Shown here: piece by piece, positions 8,673 through 17,150 of the stretch | Position numbering within the stretch: the stretch's first letter is position 1 | Layout: each line of letters begins with the position of its first letter | Assembly: GCA_019118525.1 (NCBI GenBank) | Contig: DWYV01000030.1 | Coordinates: 1 to 64,000, forward strand | DNA: 64,000 bases | Direction: 5' to 3' | Origin: Candidatus Bariatricus faecipullorum | Lineage (GTDB): Bacteria; Bacillota; Clostridia; Lachnospirales; Lachnospiraceae | Program-made: the position numbers and the translations under genes | The notes under the pieces: generated by a model | Seen by the model: only the letters and a program-made list of their open reading frames with translations | What the model was told of the DNA's origin: nothing | The model's database searches: none

Positions 8673-9593
8673 TTAATCCACGTGAATATCCAGCAGTGTC
8701 AGAATCAGTGCCATGCGCACGTAAACGCCGTACTGCACCTGCTTAAAATATACGGCCCTCGGGTCATCGTCCACTTCCACGGAGATTTCATTTACCCGGG
8801 GAAGGGGATGAAGAACCAGCATGTCCGGCGGCGCCAGTTCCATTTTCTTTTTATCCAGGATATAGAAATCCTTCATGCGGACATAGTCTTCCTCGTTAAA
8901 GAAACGCTCCCGCTGTACCCGGGTCATATAGAGCAGATCCAGGTCCGGAAGGGCCTCTTCCAGGCGGACCACTTCTTTGTAGGGAATGTGGTTTTTATCC
9001 AGCACGTCCTTTCTGACATAGCCGGGAAGGCGCAGTTCTTCCGGAGAAATCAGTACAAACTCAATATTATCATAACGTACCAGGGCATTGATGAGAGAGT
9101 GTACAGTGCGTCCGAATTTTAAATCGCCGCAAAGTCCGATTTTCAGGTTGTCGAGATGACCCTTCAGAGAACGGATAGTCAGTAAATCCGTCAGTGTCTG
9201 GGTAGGATGCTGGTGACCGCCGTCTCCGGCATTGATAACCGGAATGGAAGAATGCTGGGCGGCTACCATGGGGGCACCTTCCTTTGGATGCCGGATGGCA
9301 CAGATGTCAGCATAGCAGGATACCATGCGTATCGTGTCGGCAACACTTTCCCCCTTGGCGGCGGAACTGGAATCGGCGGATGAAAAACCAAGGACGCTGC
9401 CTCCCAGGTTCAGCATGGCGGCCTCGTGACTCAGCCGGGTTCTGGTGCTTGGCTCATAAAAGAGTGTGGCGAGTTTCTTCCCTGCGCAGGCATGTGCGTA
9501 TTTTTCAGGGTTTGCTTCAATATCGCCGGCCAGGTCCAGAAGCTGGTCCAGTTCCTCTACGGAAAAGTCCAGTGGACTCATTAAATGTCTCAT
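8673..9593 (-). CDS. pyrB: Aspartate carbamoyltransferase catalytic subunit
   Basis: The 306-residue protein shows the carbamoyl-phosphate site [15 protein letters not shown] (about residue 46) and the HPLPRVNEI segment near residue 263 that binds aspartate. It condenses carbamoyl phosphate and aspartate. Its start follows AAGGAGGG. The 15-base gap to pyrI indicates one transcript. Upstream lie a promoter and a leader hairpin. Confidence 0.97.
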   Translation of the reverse strand: MRHLMSPLDFSVEELDQLLDLAGDIEANPEKYAHACAGKKLATLFYEPSTRTRLSHEAAMLNLGGSVLGFSSADSSSAAKGESVADTIRMVSCYADICAIRHPKEGAPMVAAQHSSIPVINAGDGGHQHPTQTLTDLLTIRSLKGHLDNLKIGLCGDLKFGRTVHSLINALVRYDNIEFVLISPEELRLPGYVRKDVLDKNHIPYKEVVRLEEALPDLDLLYMTRVQRERFFNEEDYVRMKDFYILDKKKMELAPPDMLVLHPLPRVNEISVEVDDDPRAVYFKQVQYGVYVRMALILTLLDIHVD

Positions 9594-9613
9594 AAAAACC
9601 CTCCTTATACTGG

Positions 9614-9642
9614 GGCAGGCCGGCCGGATAAGGCCGTCTGCC
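9614..9642 (-). promoter_or_regulatory. GC-rich hairpin in the pyrB leader
   Basis: GGCAG...CTGCC outer pairs and GGCC/GGCC inner pairs around a 6-base loop lie just inside the predicted 5' end of the pyrBI mRNA. There is no following T run, so it is not an attenuator terminator. It may protect the 5' end or bind a regulator. Confidence 0.4.
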
Positions 9643-9653
9643 TGCTTTCTACT

Positions 9654-9682
9654 ATCATATACTAAAACAGATGGCTTTTCAA
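9654..9682 (-). promoter_or_regulatory. Promoter of pyrBI
   Basis: Read on the minus strand, TTGAAA (9682-9677) and TATGAT (9659-9654) are 17 bases apart. This gives a leader of about 50 nt before the pyrB start. Confidence 0.65.
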
Positions 9683-9713
9683 TAAAGTTTTCCGTTCTTC
9701 TGGGAAGGAAATG

Positions 9714-9742
9714 TAGATTTTAGAAGGAAAATGTACTATAAT
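9714..9742 (+). promoter_or_regulatory. Probable pheA promoter
   Basis: A perfect -10 TATAAT is at 9737-9742, and a weak -35 (TAGATT, 9714-9719) lies 17 bases upstream. The leader of about 60 nt shows no T-box motif. Confidence 0.45.
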
Positions 9743-9807
9743 TTAGAGTTAGTGCCGGGAAAAAAGACAGAGATTTTCCCGAATCAGAGCAGATGAGGTG
9801 AGAGACC

Positions 9808-10935
9808 ATGCAGTCATTAAAAGAAATGCGGGATGAGCTGGACGTCATCGACAGCCAGATAACGGAGCTCTACCGGAGGAGAATGGAAATCTGCGGCCAT
9901 GTGGCGGAATATAAGATTCAGAACGGAAGGAAGGTATTTGACCGGACCCGGGAAAACGAAAAGCTGGCCGCAGTGTCCGCGCAGATGGACAGTGAATTCA
10001 ATAAAAAAGGAGTGCGGGAACTGTTTGAACAGCTGATGTCCATGAGCAGAAAGCTGCAGTACCAGAAGCTTACAGAGGCCGGGGCTCTGGGCCGTCTTCC
10101 CTTTATCGGCCTGGATGCCCTGGAGACAGAAGGCGCCCGGGTCGTGTTCCAGGGAGTGGAAGGAGCCAACAGTCAGGCCGCCATGGAGCAGTATTTCGGG
10201 AAGAATATCAACAGCTTCCATGTGGCCCAGTTTCGGGACGCCATGGAGGCCATAGAGGAGGGCAGCGCGGATTATGCCGTGCTTCCGATTGAAAATTCCT
10301 CTGCCGGGGTGGTGGCCCAGGTTTATGATTTGCTGGTAGAATTTGAAAACTATATTGTGGCGGAGACCGTGCTTCCCATCCGGCATATGCTGGCAGGGCT
10401 TCCAAAGACCCGGATGGAGGACATCCGGCGGGTCTATTCCCACCCCCAGGGACTGATGCAGTGCGAGCGGTTTTTGAATGTCCGGGACTGGGAGCGAATC
10501 AGTGTAGCCAATACAGCCGTGGCTGCCCGGAAAGTCAGGGAAGAACAGGACCCGGCCCAGGCGGCGGTGTGCAGTGAATATGCGGCAGAGCTTTACGGAC
10601 TGGAAATTCTGGAACGGGACATCAACGATGAACCGGATAATTCCACCCGGTTTATTGTAGTGACGAACCAGAAAGTGTTTTTGAAACACGCTTCCAAAAT
10701 CAGTATCTGTTTTGAAGTGGCTCACGAGAGCGGTTCCCTCTACCATCTGCTGTCCCATTTTATTTACAATGATTTGAACATGACAAAAATTGAATCCAGG
10801 CCGGTGGAGGGCCGGAACTGGGAATACCGTTTCTTTGTGGATTTTGAGGGGAATCTGGCGGAAGCTGCGGTGAAAAATGCCATCCGCGGACTGCGGGAAG
10901 AAGCGCTGAACTTAAGAATACTGGGAAATTATTAA
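9808..10935 (+). CDS. pheA: Bifunctional chorismate mutase / prephenate dehydratase
   Basis: The 375-residue P-protein has an N-terminal chorismate mutase (about 1-90; LDVIDSQITELYRRRMEI), a prephenate dehydratase domain (about 110-290; LPIENSSAGVV and the catalytic NSTRF) and a C-terminal ACT domain with ESRPVEGRNWEYRFF that senses phenylalanine. It converts chorismate to phenylpyruvate. It heads a closely spaced run of four genes (gaps of 13, 10 and 25 bases) whose other members have no evident link to phenylalanine. Confidence 0.96.
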   Translation: MQSLKEMRDELDVIDSQITELYRRRMEICGHVAEYKIQNGRKVFDRTRENEKLAAVSAQMDSEFNKKGVRELFEQLMSMSRKLQYQKLTEAGALGRLPFIGLDALETEGARVVFQGVEGANSQAAMEQYFGKNINSFHVAQFRDAMEAIEEGSADYAVLPIENSSAGVVAQVYDLLVEFENYIVAETVLPIRHMLAGLPKTRMEDIRRVYSHPQGLMQCERFLNVRDWERISVANTAVAARKVREEQDPAQAAVCSEYAAELYGLEILERDINDEPDNSTRFIVVTNQKVFLKHASKISICFEVAHESGSLYHLLSHFIYNDLNMTKIESRPVEGRNWEYRFFVDFEGNLAEAAVKNAIRGLREEALNLRILGNY

Positions 10936-10948
10936 GGAGTGAGAGAAG

Positions 10949-12238
10949 ATGAGAACAAAGGAACTGATGCTTTACCGGGACATGGAAGAAGAGGCTCTTC
11001 TGGAGGATATGACCTTTCTGATGGAGCAGGGAAACGGTACACAGTACGAAAAAGAGGAGCTGAAAGATAAGCTTTTTGACTGCCTTCACCGCCTGGTGGA
11101 CATGGCGGACCGTTTCGGGTTTGAGGGAAACCTCTGGCACTGCTATCTGTCCTACCTTCTGGTGAACAGTGAAAACGCCTACAGTACAGCCTGCGAAATC
11201 GTGGGAGAGACCGGCGGCAGTATCAACCAGGTTGCCCTCCATGATTTTGACGTATTCAAGGAACTTTTTGACTACGATTTGCTGGAACTGGAGAAAACGC
11301 TGGAAACGTCCAGCGTAGGCCTGATTCTGGAATATCAGCCCGCGGAAGGAAGGGGAAAAGTCTTCAACCGCCGGATTCGGGACCGGATCTGCGGTCTTGC
11401 CCGGGAACTGGCCGGCGCGAAGGACGCGGAAGATTTCAAAAAGAAGGTAACTGCCTTTTATAAAGACTTTGGTGTGGGAAAACTGGGACTTCACAAGGCG
11501 TTCCGGGTGGAGCACACCGAAGAGGGGGCGAAAATCGTACCCATTACCAACATTGCCCATGTGCATCTGGACGACCTGGTAGGATATGAACGCCAGAAAC
11601 AGAAACTGACGGCAAATACCGAGGCCTTTCTGAAGGGCAGGCGGGCTAACAACTGTCTGCTGTTCGGCGATGCGGGAACGGGAAAGTCCTCTTCTATCAA
11701 GGCCGTGCTGAACCAGTATTATGACCAGGGACTGCGGATGATTGAAATCTACAAGCACCAGTTTCAGGACCTGAATGACGTGATTGCCCAGCTCAAAAAC
11801 CGGAACTATAAATTTATCATTTTTATGGACGATCTGTCCTTTGAGGAATTTGAGATAGAATACAAATATCTGAAGGCAGTGATTGAGGGCGGCCTGGAGA
11901 AAAAGCCGGAGAATATTCTGATTTACGCCACCTCCAACCGCCGTCATCTGGTGCGGGAAAGCTTTAAAGACAAAGCGGACCGGGATGAGGAACTGCATAC
12001 CAGCGACACCGTTCAGGAAAAACTGTCTCTGGTGGCCCGCTTCGGCGTGACCATTTACTTTGGAAAGCCGGAGAAAAAAGAATTCCAGAAGATTGTGACT
12101 ACGCTGGCTGCGCGGAACCATGTTCAGATGGATGAGGACGAGCTGCTGCTTCAGGCAAATCAGTGGGAACTGACACACGGCGGATTCAGCGGACGGGCTG
12201 CCCAGCAGTTTATCGATTACCTGCTGGGACAGCAGTAG
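10949..12238 (+). CDS. DUF815 family AAA-type ATPase
   Basis: The 429-residue protein has an N-terminal region of about 200 residues followed by a P-loop domain with GDAGTGKSS (Walker A, near residue 245) and KFIIFMDDLSFEEFE (Walker B). This arrangement matches the DUF815 ATPases, whose role is not defined. AAGGAGTGAG precedes the start. It is cytoplasmic by composition. No partner gene is obvious; the flanking genes are pheA and a GH25 lipoprotein. Confidence 0.85.
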   Translation: MRTKELMLYRDMEEEALLEDMTFLMEQGNGTQYEKEELKDKLFDCLHRLVDMADRFGFEGNLWHCYLSYLLVNSENAYSTACEIVGETGGSINQVALHDFDVFKELFDYDLLELEKTLETSSVGLILEYQPAEGRGKVFNRRIRDRICGLARELAGAKDAEDFKKKVTAFYKDFGVGKLGLHKAFRVEHTEEGAKIVPITNIAHVHLDDLVGYERQKQKLTANTEAFLKGRRANNCLLFGDAGTGKSSSIKAVLNQYYDQGLRMIEIYKHQFQDLNDVIAQLKNRNYKFIIFMDDLSFEEFEIEYKYLKAVIEGGLEKKPENILIYATSNRRHLVRESFKDKADRDEELHTSDTVQEKLSLVARFGVTIYFGKPEKKEFQKIVTTLAARNHVQMDEDELLLQANQWELTHGGFSGRAAQQFIDYLLGQQ

Positions 12239-12248
12239 AGGAGAAGAC

Positions 12249-13181
12249 ATGAAGAGATACCGGGCGGTACTGCTTCTGGCGCTGCTTTTGGCACTTCCCG
12301 TTTCGGCGGCCTGCGGGGAAAACCGGGAGCCGGAGGGGACGGCAGATACAGAAAGCCGGGAGACGGGAGAAAAAGACGAAGACAGCCGTACAGAAGAAGC
12401 TTCCGGGGAAGTTCCGGAGACCTATACATTTGTGGATGTGGAAGGAACTACATACGAGGCCGTGCTGGAAGAGGAACTGGCGTCCTGCCGGTGGGATTAC
12501 TCCCGCTTGACAAGAGAAGGAGAATTTCTCTATTATAAAGATACAGAGGGAAATACCCTTTCCCGGCTGGGTGTGGATGTGTCCCGCTATCAGGGGGAGA
12601 TTGACTGGCAGCAGGTAAGAGAAGCCGGAGTAGAGTTCGCCATTATCCGTCTGGGATTCCGGGGGTACGGGGAGGAAGGCCGCCTGGTTCTGGACGAAAA
12701 GTTTGAACAGAATATCCGGCAGGCGGCACAGGCAGGGCTGGACTGCGGCGTCTATTTTTTCTCCCAGGCAGTCAGTGAGGAAGAGGCCGGGCAGGAGGCG
12801 GAGTTCGTACTGGAACATCTTAAGGGTCTGGAAATTCACGGGCCGGTGGTTTTTGACACGGAAGAAATCAAGGACGATGTGGCCCGCACGGATGGACTTA
12901 CGGGGGAGGCCCGCACCCGTTTCTGCCAGGTCTTCTGCGACCGTATCCGGGAGGCCGGGTATTCGCCCATGATATACGCCAACATGAAATGGATGGCCTT
13001 TACCCTGAACCTGGAAGAGCTGGAAGATTACGAAAAGTGGTATGCGGATTATGAGCCGCTTCCGCAGAACCCCTATGATTTCAGCATCTGGCAGTATACG
13101 GAGACCGGCAGGGTGCCTGGAATAGAGGGGAATGTGGACCTGAACATCTGGTTTGACAGGGAAGGGCAGGAGAAATCTTAA
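12249..13181 (+). CDS. Glycoside hydrolase family 25 lipoprotein (muramidase-like)
   Basis: The 310-residue protein begins with a lipoprotein-type signal: basic start, hydrophobic core, and SAAC at residues 19-22, which fits a lipobox. An acidic, low-complexity linker follows (to about residue 60). The GH25 domain then runs from about residue 95, with GVDVSRYQGEIDW, FAIIRLGFRGYG, VVFDTEEI and FSIWQYTETGRVPGI. GH25 enzymes cleave the glycan of peptidoglycan. It is probably anchored on the outer face of the membrane. AGAGGAG precedes the start. Confidence 0.9.
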   Translation: MKRYRAVLLLALLLALPVSAACGENREPEGTADTESRETGEKDEDSRTEEASGEVPETYTFVDVEGTTYEAVLEEELASCRWDYSRLTREGEFLYYKDTEGNTLSRLGVDVSRYQGEIDWQQVREAGVEFAIIRLGFRGYGEEGRLVLDEKFEQNIRQAAQAGLDCGVYFFSQAVSEEEAGQEAEFVLEHLKGLEIHGPVVFDTEEIKDDVARTDGLTGEARTRFCQVFCDRIREAGYSPMIYANMKWMAFTLNLEELEDYEKWYADYEPLPQNPYDFSIWQYTETGRVPGIEGNVDLNIWFDREGQEKS

Positions 13182-13206
13182 AAAAGTCAGAGAGAGGATA
13201 AGAAGT

Positions 13207-14490
13207 ATGAAAAAAACAGAAGAAAAATACGGAGCCTATGTGCAGATTCTGAAGGAAGAACTGGTTCCGGCCATGGGGTGCACGGAACCGATAGCCCTGG
13301 CTTATGCGGCGGCAAAAGCGCGGGAGACACTGGGGGAGATGCCGGACAGAGTACGGGTAGACGCCAGTGGAAGTATCATTAAAAATGTAAAATCCGTTAT
13401 CGTGCCCAATACCGGCCACCTGAAAGGGATACCGGCAGCGGCGGCAGCAGGAATTGTGGCCGGCAGGGCGGAAAAAGAGCTGGAGGTCATTGCGGACGTT
13501 ACCCCGGAGGAAGTGGAGAAAATCAAGGAATTTCTGGACACGGTTCCGGTGGAAGTATATCATGTGGACAGCGGAATCACGTTTGAGATTATTGTGACGG
13601 TGTTCGCCAGAGAGAACAGCGCCCGGGTGCGGATTGCAAACTATCATACCAACATTGTGCTGATTGAGAAAAATGGAGAAGTTCTTCTGAAAAATGAGGT
13701 CCAGGGAGAGAAAGAAGAAGGGCTGACGGACAGAAGCCTGCTGGACATGGCCGGTATCTGGGACTTTGCCAATACTGTGGATATCGAAGACGTGAGGGAA
13801 GTCATAGGAAGGCAGATTGCGTATAATACCGCGATTTCCGAGGAAGGACTCCGGGGAGACTACGGGGCCAATATCGGGAGCGTTCTGCTGGATATGGACG
13901 GAAACAATATCCGGACCAGGGCCAAGGCAAAAGCGGCGGCCGGTTCGGACGCCCGGATGAACGGCTGCGAACTGCCGGTGATTATCAACTCCGGAAGCGG
14001 AAACCAGGGCATGACCTGCTCCCTTCCCGTCATCGAATATGCGAAAGAACTGAACAGCACGGAGGAACAGCTCTACCGGGCCCTGGTGCTTTCCAACCTG
14101 GTGGCCATTCACCAGAAGACAGGAATCGGACGGCTCAGCGCCTACTGCGGAGCGGTCTGTGCAGGCGCGGCGGCAGGAGCCGGCATTGCCTTCCTCTGCG
14201 GCGGAGAGTATGAAGACATCACCCACACCGTTGTCAATGCACTGGCCATTGTCTCCGGCATCGTGTGCGACGGAGCAAAAGCCTCCTGCGCGGCCAAGAT
14301 TGCCTCCGCCGTGGACGCCGGAATTCTGGGCTATCAGATGTACAGAAGAGGGCAGCAGTTCTATGCCGGAGACGGCATTGTGACCAAGGGCGTGGACGCC
14401 ACCATCCGCAATGTAGGACGCCTGGGCCGGGAAGGCATGAAGGAGACAAATGAGGAAATCATTGAAATCATGGTGGGAGACCCCTGCTAA
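13207..14490 (+). CDS. L-cysteine desulfidase / UPF0597 family protein
   Basis: The 427-residue protein has the family hallmark VPAMGCTEPIALAYAAA near the N-terminus and a conserved C-terminal half with GGEYEDITHTVVNALAIVSG and CDGAKASCAAKI. Relatives include the iron-sulfur L-cysteine desulfidase CdsB and serine dehydratase-like enzymes, so the substrate is uncertain. I use ATG 13207, preceded by AGAGAGGA; an upstream in-frame start would overlap the GH25 gene. It is last in the pheA gene run. Confidence 0.85.
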   Translation: MKKTEEKYGAYVQILKEELVPAMGCTEPIALAYAAAKARETLGEMPDRVRVDASGSIIKNVKSVIVPNTGHLKGIPAAAAAGIVAGRAEKELEVIADVTPEEVEKIKEFLDTVPVEVYHVDSGITFEIIVTVFARENSARVRIANYHTNIVLIEKNGEVLLKNEVQGEKEEGLTDRSLLDMAGIWDFANTVDIEDVREVIGRQIAYNTAISEEGLRGDYGANIGSVLLDMDGNNIRTRAKAKAAAGSDARMNGCELPVIINSGSGNQGMTCSLPVIEYAKELNSTEEQLYRALVLSNLVAIHQKTGIGRLSAYCGAVCAGAAAGAGIAFLCGGEYEDITHTVVNALAIVSGIVCDGAKASCAAKIASAVDAGILGYQMYRRGQQFYAGDGIVTKGVDATIRNVGRLGREGMKETNEEIIEIMVGDPC

Positions 14491-14513
14491 ATGAAAAAAT
14501 GTATCAGTTTCTG

Positions 14514-14542
14514 TTGACAAGCAGATTCTCAGCCGATATAAT
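14514..14542 (+). promoter_or_regulatory. Consensus promoter of mntP
   Basis: Perfect -35 TTGACA (14514-14519) and perfect -10 TATAAT (14537-14542) with a 17-base spacer. The predicted start, near 14549, is immediately before the riboswitch aptamer. Confidence 0.9.
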
Positions 14543-14553
14543 AGCAGGGAACT

Positions 14554-14642
14554 GATAAGGGAGTAGTTGGCGCCTGGTGCGCAGTATTGTCAACATACTG
14601 ATGTGTGAGCATCTGGCAATGCTTGAAATAATGAGACTTATC
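14554..14642 (+). promoter_or_regulatory. yybP-ykoY manganese riboswitch aptamer
   Basis: Closing helix GATAAG (14554-14559) / CTTATC (14637-14642). Inside are the conserved GGGAGTAG of the first junction (from 14559) and GTCAACATAC (from 14589), both signature segments of the yybP-ykoY class, which binds Mn2+. It precedes the Mn2+ exporter mntP, the best-known target of the class. Confidence 0.92.
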
Positions 14643-14676
14643 CGTGGAGCTTTCCACGGACAGGTCTCTTTTTTTT
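14633..14676 (+). terminator. Riboswitch-controlled intrinsic terminator
   Basis: A long stem, GAGAC...GTCTC with the inner pair TCCGTGGA / TCCACGGA, is followed by eight T residues. Its left arm contains CTTATC, the same bases that close the aptamer. Ligand binding should therefore prevent the terminator, giving an ON switch at high Mn2+. Confidence 0.88.
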
Positions 14677-14720
14677 CGCCTCTCCCGGAATACGAATGAG
14701 GAATGTACGGAGGTAGAAGG

Positions 14721-15299
14721 ATGAGTATTGCGGAACTTTTTCTGCTGGCAGTGGGTCTTTCCATGGACGCGTTTGCCGTTTCGGTCTGTAAGGGACTTGC
14801 CATGAAAAAATGTACATGGAAGGAGAGCGCCCTGGCGGGACTGTGGTTCGGGGGTTTTCAGGCGCTGATGCCTCTGGCCGGGTATCTGCTGGGCGTCCAG
14901 TTTAAAAATGTGATTACTTCGGTGGACCACTGGATTGCCTTTATTCTGCTGGGACTGATTGGCGGAAACATGGTGCGGGAGGCCCTTTCCCCGGAGGAAG
15001 AGGAAGCATGCGGGGAAGAGGCGGCCGCCATGGATGTGCGGACGATGTTTGCCCTGGCGGTGGCCACCAGCATTGACGCCCTGGCGGTTGGGGTGACCTT
15101 TGCGTTTCTGAATGTGGAAATCGTTCCGGCAGTCAGCTTTATCGGGGTTACCACCTTTCTGCTTTCCTTTGCAGGGGTGCGGATTGGCAACCTGTTCGGG
15201 ACCAGGTATAAAAGCAGGGCAGAGCTGGCAGGCGGTGTTATCCTGATTCTTATCGGTCTGAAAATTCTCCTGGAACATCTGGGAATCATTGCATTTTAG
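14721..15299 (+). CDS. mntP: Manganese efflux pump MntP
   Basis: The 192-residue membrane protein has about six hydrophobic segments and the family's repeated motif: [14 protein letters not shown] in the first half and [14 protein letters not shown] in the second, whose aspartates lie in the transport path. It exports Mn2+. I start it at ATG 14721 because GGAGGTAGAAGG precedes it; an ATG at 14703 would precede that ribosome binding site. Expression is probably controlled by the upstream Mn2+ riboswitch. Confidence 0.95.
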   Translation: MSIAELFLLAVGLSMDAFAVSVCKGLAMKKCTWKESALAGLWFGGFQALMPLAGYLLGVQFKNVITSVDHWIAFILLGLIGGNMVREALSPEEEEACGEEAAAMDVRTMFALAVATSIDALAVGVTFAFLNVEIVPAVSFIGVTTFLLSFAGVRIGNLFGTRYKSRAELAGGVILILIGLKILLEHLGIIAF

Positions 15300-15317
15300 A
15301 ACGGGAATTGTTATACT
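15289..15317 (+). promoter_or_regulatory. Promoter of the prmA operon
   Basis: TTGCAT (15289-15294) and TATACT (15312-15317) are 17 bases apart. The -35 lies within the last codons of mntP. A CCCGGC/GCCGGG hairpin follows in the leader (15338-15361). Confidence 0.55.
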
Positions 15318-15389
15318 GGACAAAGAACCGGAAACGCCCGGCAGGACGAAAAAAGCCGGGCACAGAAAGGAAAACAGGAGACAGACTGT

Positions 15390-16346
15390 ATGAAATGGAA
15401 TAAATTCAGATTAAAGACGACAACGGAGGCAGAGGAAATTGTATGCAGCATGCTGATGGATCTGGGCATCCAGGGTGTGGAGATTGAAGACCGGATTCCG
15501 ATGACCCAGGCCGAAAAGGAGCAGATGTTCGTGGACATTCTGCCGGAGAGCGGAGTAGATGACGGAACTGCCTATGTAAGCTTCTATCTGGAAGAGGAAG
15601 AAGATAAGGAAAGCGTACTTTCAAAGGTGCGGGAAGAGCTGGAGCAGATACGGGCCTATACGGACGCCGGAGAGGGGACGATTGAGGAATCCCAGACAGA
15701 GGACGTGGACTGGGTGAACAACTGGAAGCAGTATTTTCATCAGTTCTGCGTGGATGACATTCTGATTATCCCCTCCTGGGAGGAAGTAAAGCCGGAAGAT
15801 GAAGGGAAACTGACGATTCACATCGATCCGGGTACCGCTTTTGGAACCGGAATGCACGAGACGACACAGCTGTGTATCCGGCAAATCCGGAAGTATGTGA
15901 AGCCGGACGACCGGATTCTGGATATCGGCTGCGGCAGCGGGATTCTGGGAATGCTGGCCCTGAAATTCGGGGCGGGCTATTCCGTGGGAACAGACCTGGA
16001 TCCCTGCGCCATTGACGCTACCCATGAAAATATGGAAGTCAATGGAATTGACAGAAGCCGGTATGAGGTGATGACCGGGAACATTATCAGCGAGGAAGAG
16101 GTGCAGGAGAAGGTGGGTCGCAGTGCGTATGACATTGTGGCGGCCAATATTCTGGCGGAAGTGCTGGTGCCGCTGACTCCGGTTGCGGCCGAATGCCTGA
16201 AACCCGGCGGGATTTACATTACCAGCGGAATTATCGAGGAGAAAGAGCCGGTTGTTGTGGAGGCTGTGAAAAAAGCGGGACTGGAAGTACTGGAAGTAAA
16301 CCACCAGGGAGAGTGGGTTTCCGTGACAGCCAGAAAGAATCAGTAA
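15390..16346 (+). CDS. prmA: Ribosomal protein L11 methyltransferase
   Basis: The 318-residue protein has an N-terminal substrate-recognition domain (MKWNKFRLKTTTEAEEIV) and a C-terminal class I SAM methyltransferase domain with FGTGMHETTQLC, ILDIGCGSGIL and DIVAANILAEVL. It trimethylates ribosomal protein L11. rsmE follows after 12 bases, a very common pairing, so both ribosome-modifying enzymes are co-expressed. Confidence 0.96.
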   Translation: MKWNKFRLKTTTEAEEIVCSMLMDLGIQGVEIEDRIPMTQAEKEQMFVDILPESGVDDGTAYVSFYLEEEEDKESVLSKVREELEQIRAYTDAGEGTIEESQTEDVDWVNNWKQYFHQFCVDDILIIPSWEEVKPEDEGKLTIHIDPGTAFGTGMHETTQLCIRQIRKYVKPDDRILDIGCGSGILGMLALKFGAGYSVGTDLDPCAIDATHENMEVNGIDRSRYEVMTGNIISEEEVQEKVGRSAYDIVAANILAEVLVPLTPVAAECLKPGGIYITSGIIEEKEPVVVEAVKKAGLEVLEVNHQGEWVSVTARKNQ

Positions 16347-16358
16347 AGGGAACAGAAA

Positions 16359-17096
16359 ATGTATCATTTTTTTGTAACACCGGACGCGGTGGCAGAAGGA
16401 CGAATCTTCCTGGAAGGGGGAGACGTCAACCATATGAAAAACGTACTCCGGATGCGCCCGGGCGAGCAGGTGGAAATCAGCGACGGCAATAACCGGATGT
16501 ACCGCTGCGCCGTGGAAAGGTATGAAGAGGGAAAGGCAGTACTTGCCATTCTGGAAAGCCGGATGGCGGATACGGAACTTGCTTCCCGGATTACCCTGTT
16601 CCAGGGCCTGCCCAAGGCGGACAAGATGGACTGGATTGTTCAGAAGGCAGTGGAACTGGGGGCGGCCCGGGTGGTTCCCCTTGCCGCCAGGCGTTCCGTG
16701 GTGAAGCTGGACGAGAAGAAAAGTGAGAAAAAAGTAAGCCGGTGGAACAGCATTTCCGAAAGCGCCGCCAAGCAGGCAGGAAGAGCCGATGTCCCGGAGG
16801 TGACCCGGGTGATGGGCTGGAAGGAAGCGCTGGAACTGGCAGAAACGCTGGACGTTCTGCTGATACCCTATGAGCTGGAACGGGATATGGAACACACCAG
16901 AACCTGCCTGGAACGGATAAAGCCGGGACAGAGCATTGGCATGTTCATCGGCCCGGAAGGCGGATTCGAGAAGGAAGAAGTAGAGGCGGCACAGAGGGCC
17001 GGGGCGGAGAGTATCAGTCTGGGAAGGCGAATCCTCCGGACGGAAACGGCAGGGCTGGCTCTTCTTTCCGTGCTGATGTTCCGGCTGGAGCAATAG
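16359..17096 (+). CDS. rsmE: 16S rRNA m3U1498 methyltransferase
   Basis: The 245-residue protein has an N-terminal PUA-like part and a C-terminal SPOUT (trefoil-knot) domain with GMFIGPEGGFEKEEVE and SLGRRILRTETA, the SAM-binding knot. It methylates U1498 in the 16S rRNA. It sits between prmA and a cysteine desulfurase, in a translation-modification operon. Confidence 0.96.
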   Translation: MYHFFVTPDAVAEGRIFLEGGDVNHMKNVLRMRPGEQVEISDGNNRMYRCAVERYEEGKAVLAILESRMADTELASRITLFQGLPKADKMDWIVQKAVELGAARVVPLAARRSVVKLDEKKSEKKVSRWNSISESAAKQAGRADVPEVTRVMGWKEALELAETLDVLLIPYELERDMEHTRTCLERIKPGQSIGMFIGPEGGFEKEEVEAAQRAGAESISLGRRILRTETAGLALLSVLMFRLEQ

Positions 17097-17150
17097 CGGG
17101 ATGAAAAAGCCGGCATAAAATATAGAAAAGAACTACAGGAGACGGTTAAA

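Noticed and set aside
10760-12250. 496-codon open frame on the minus strand
   Set aside because: Antisense to the DUF815 ATPase gene, which has clear Walker motifs in the + frame.
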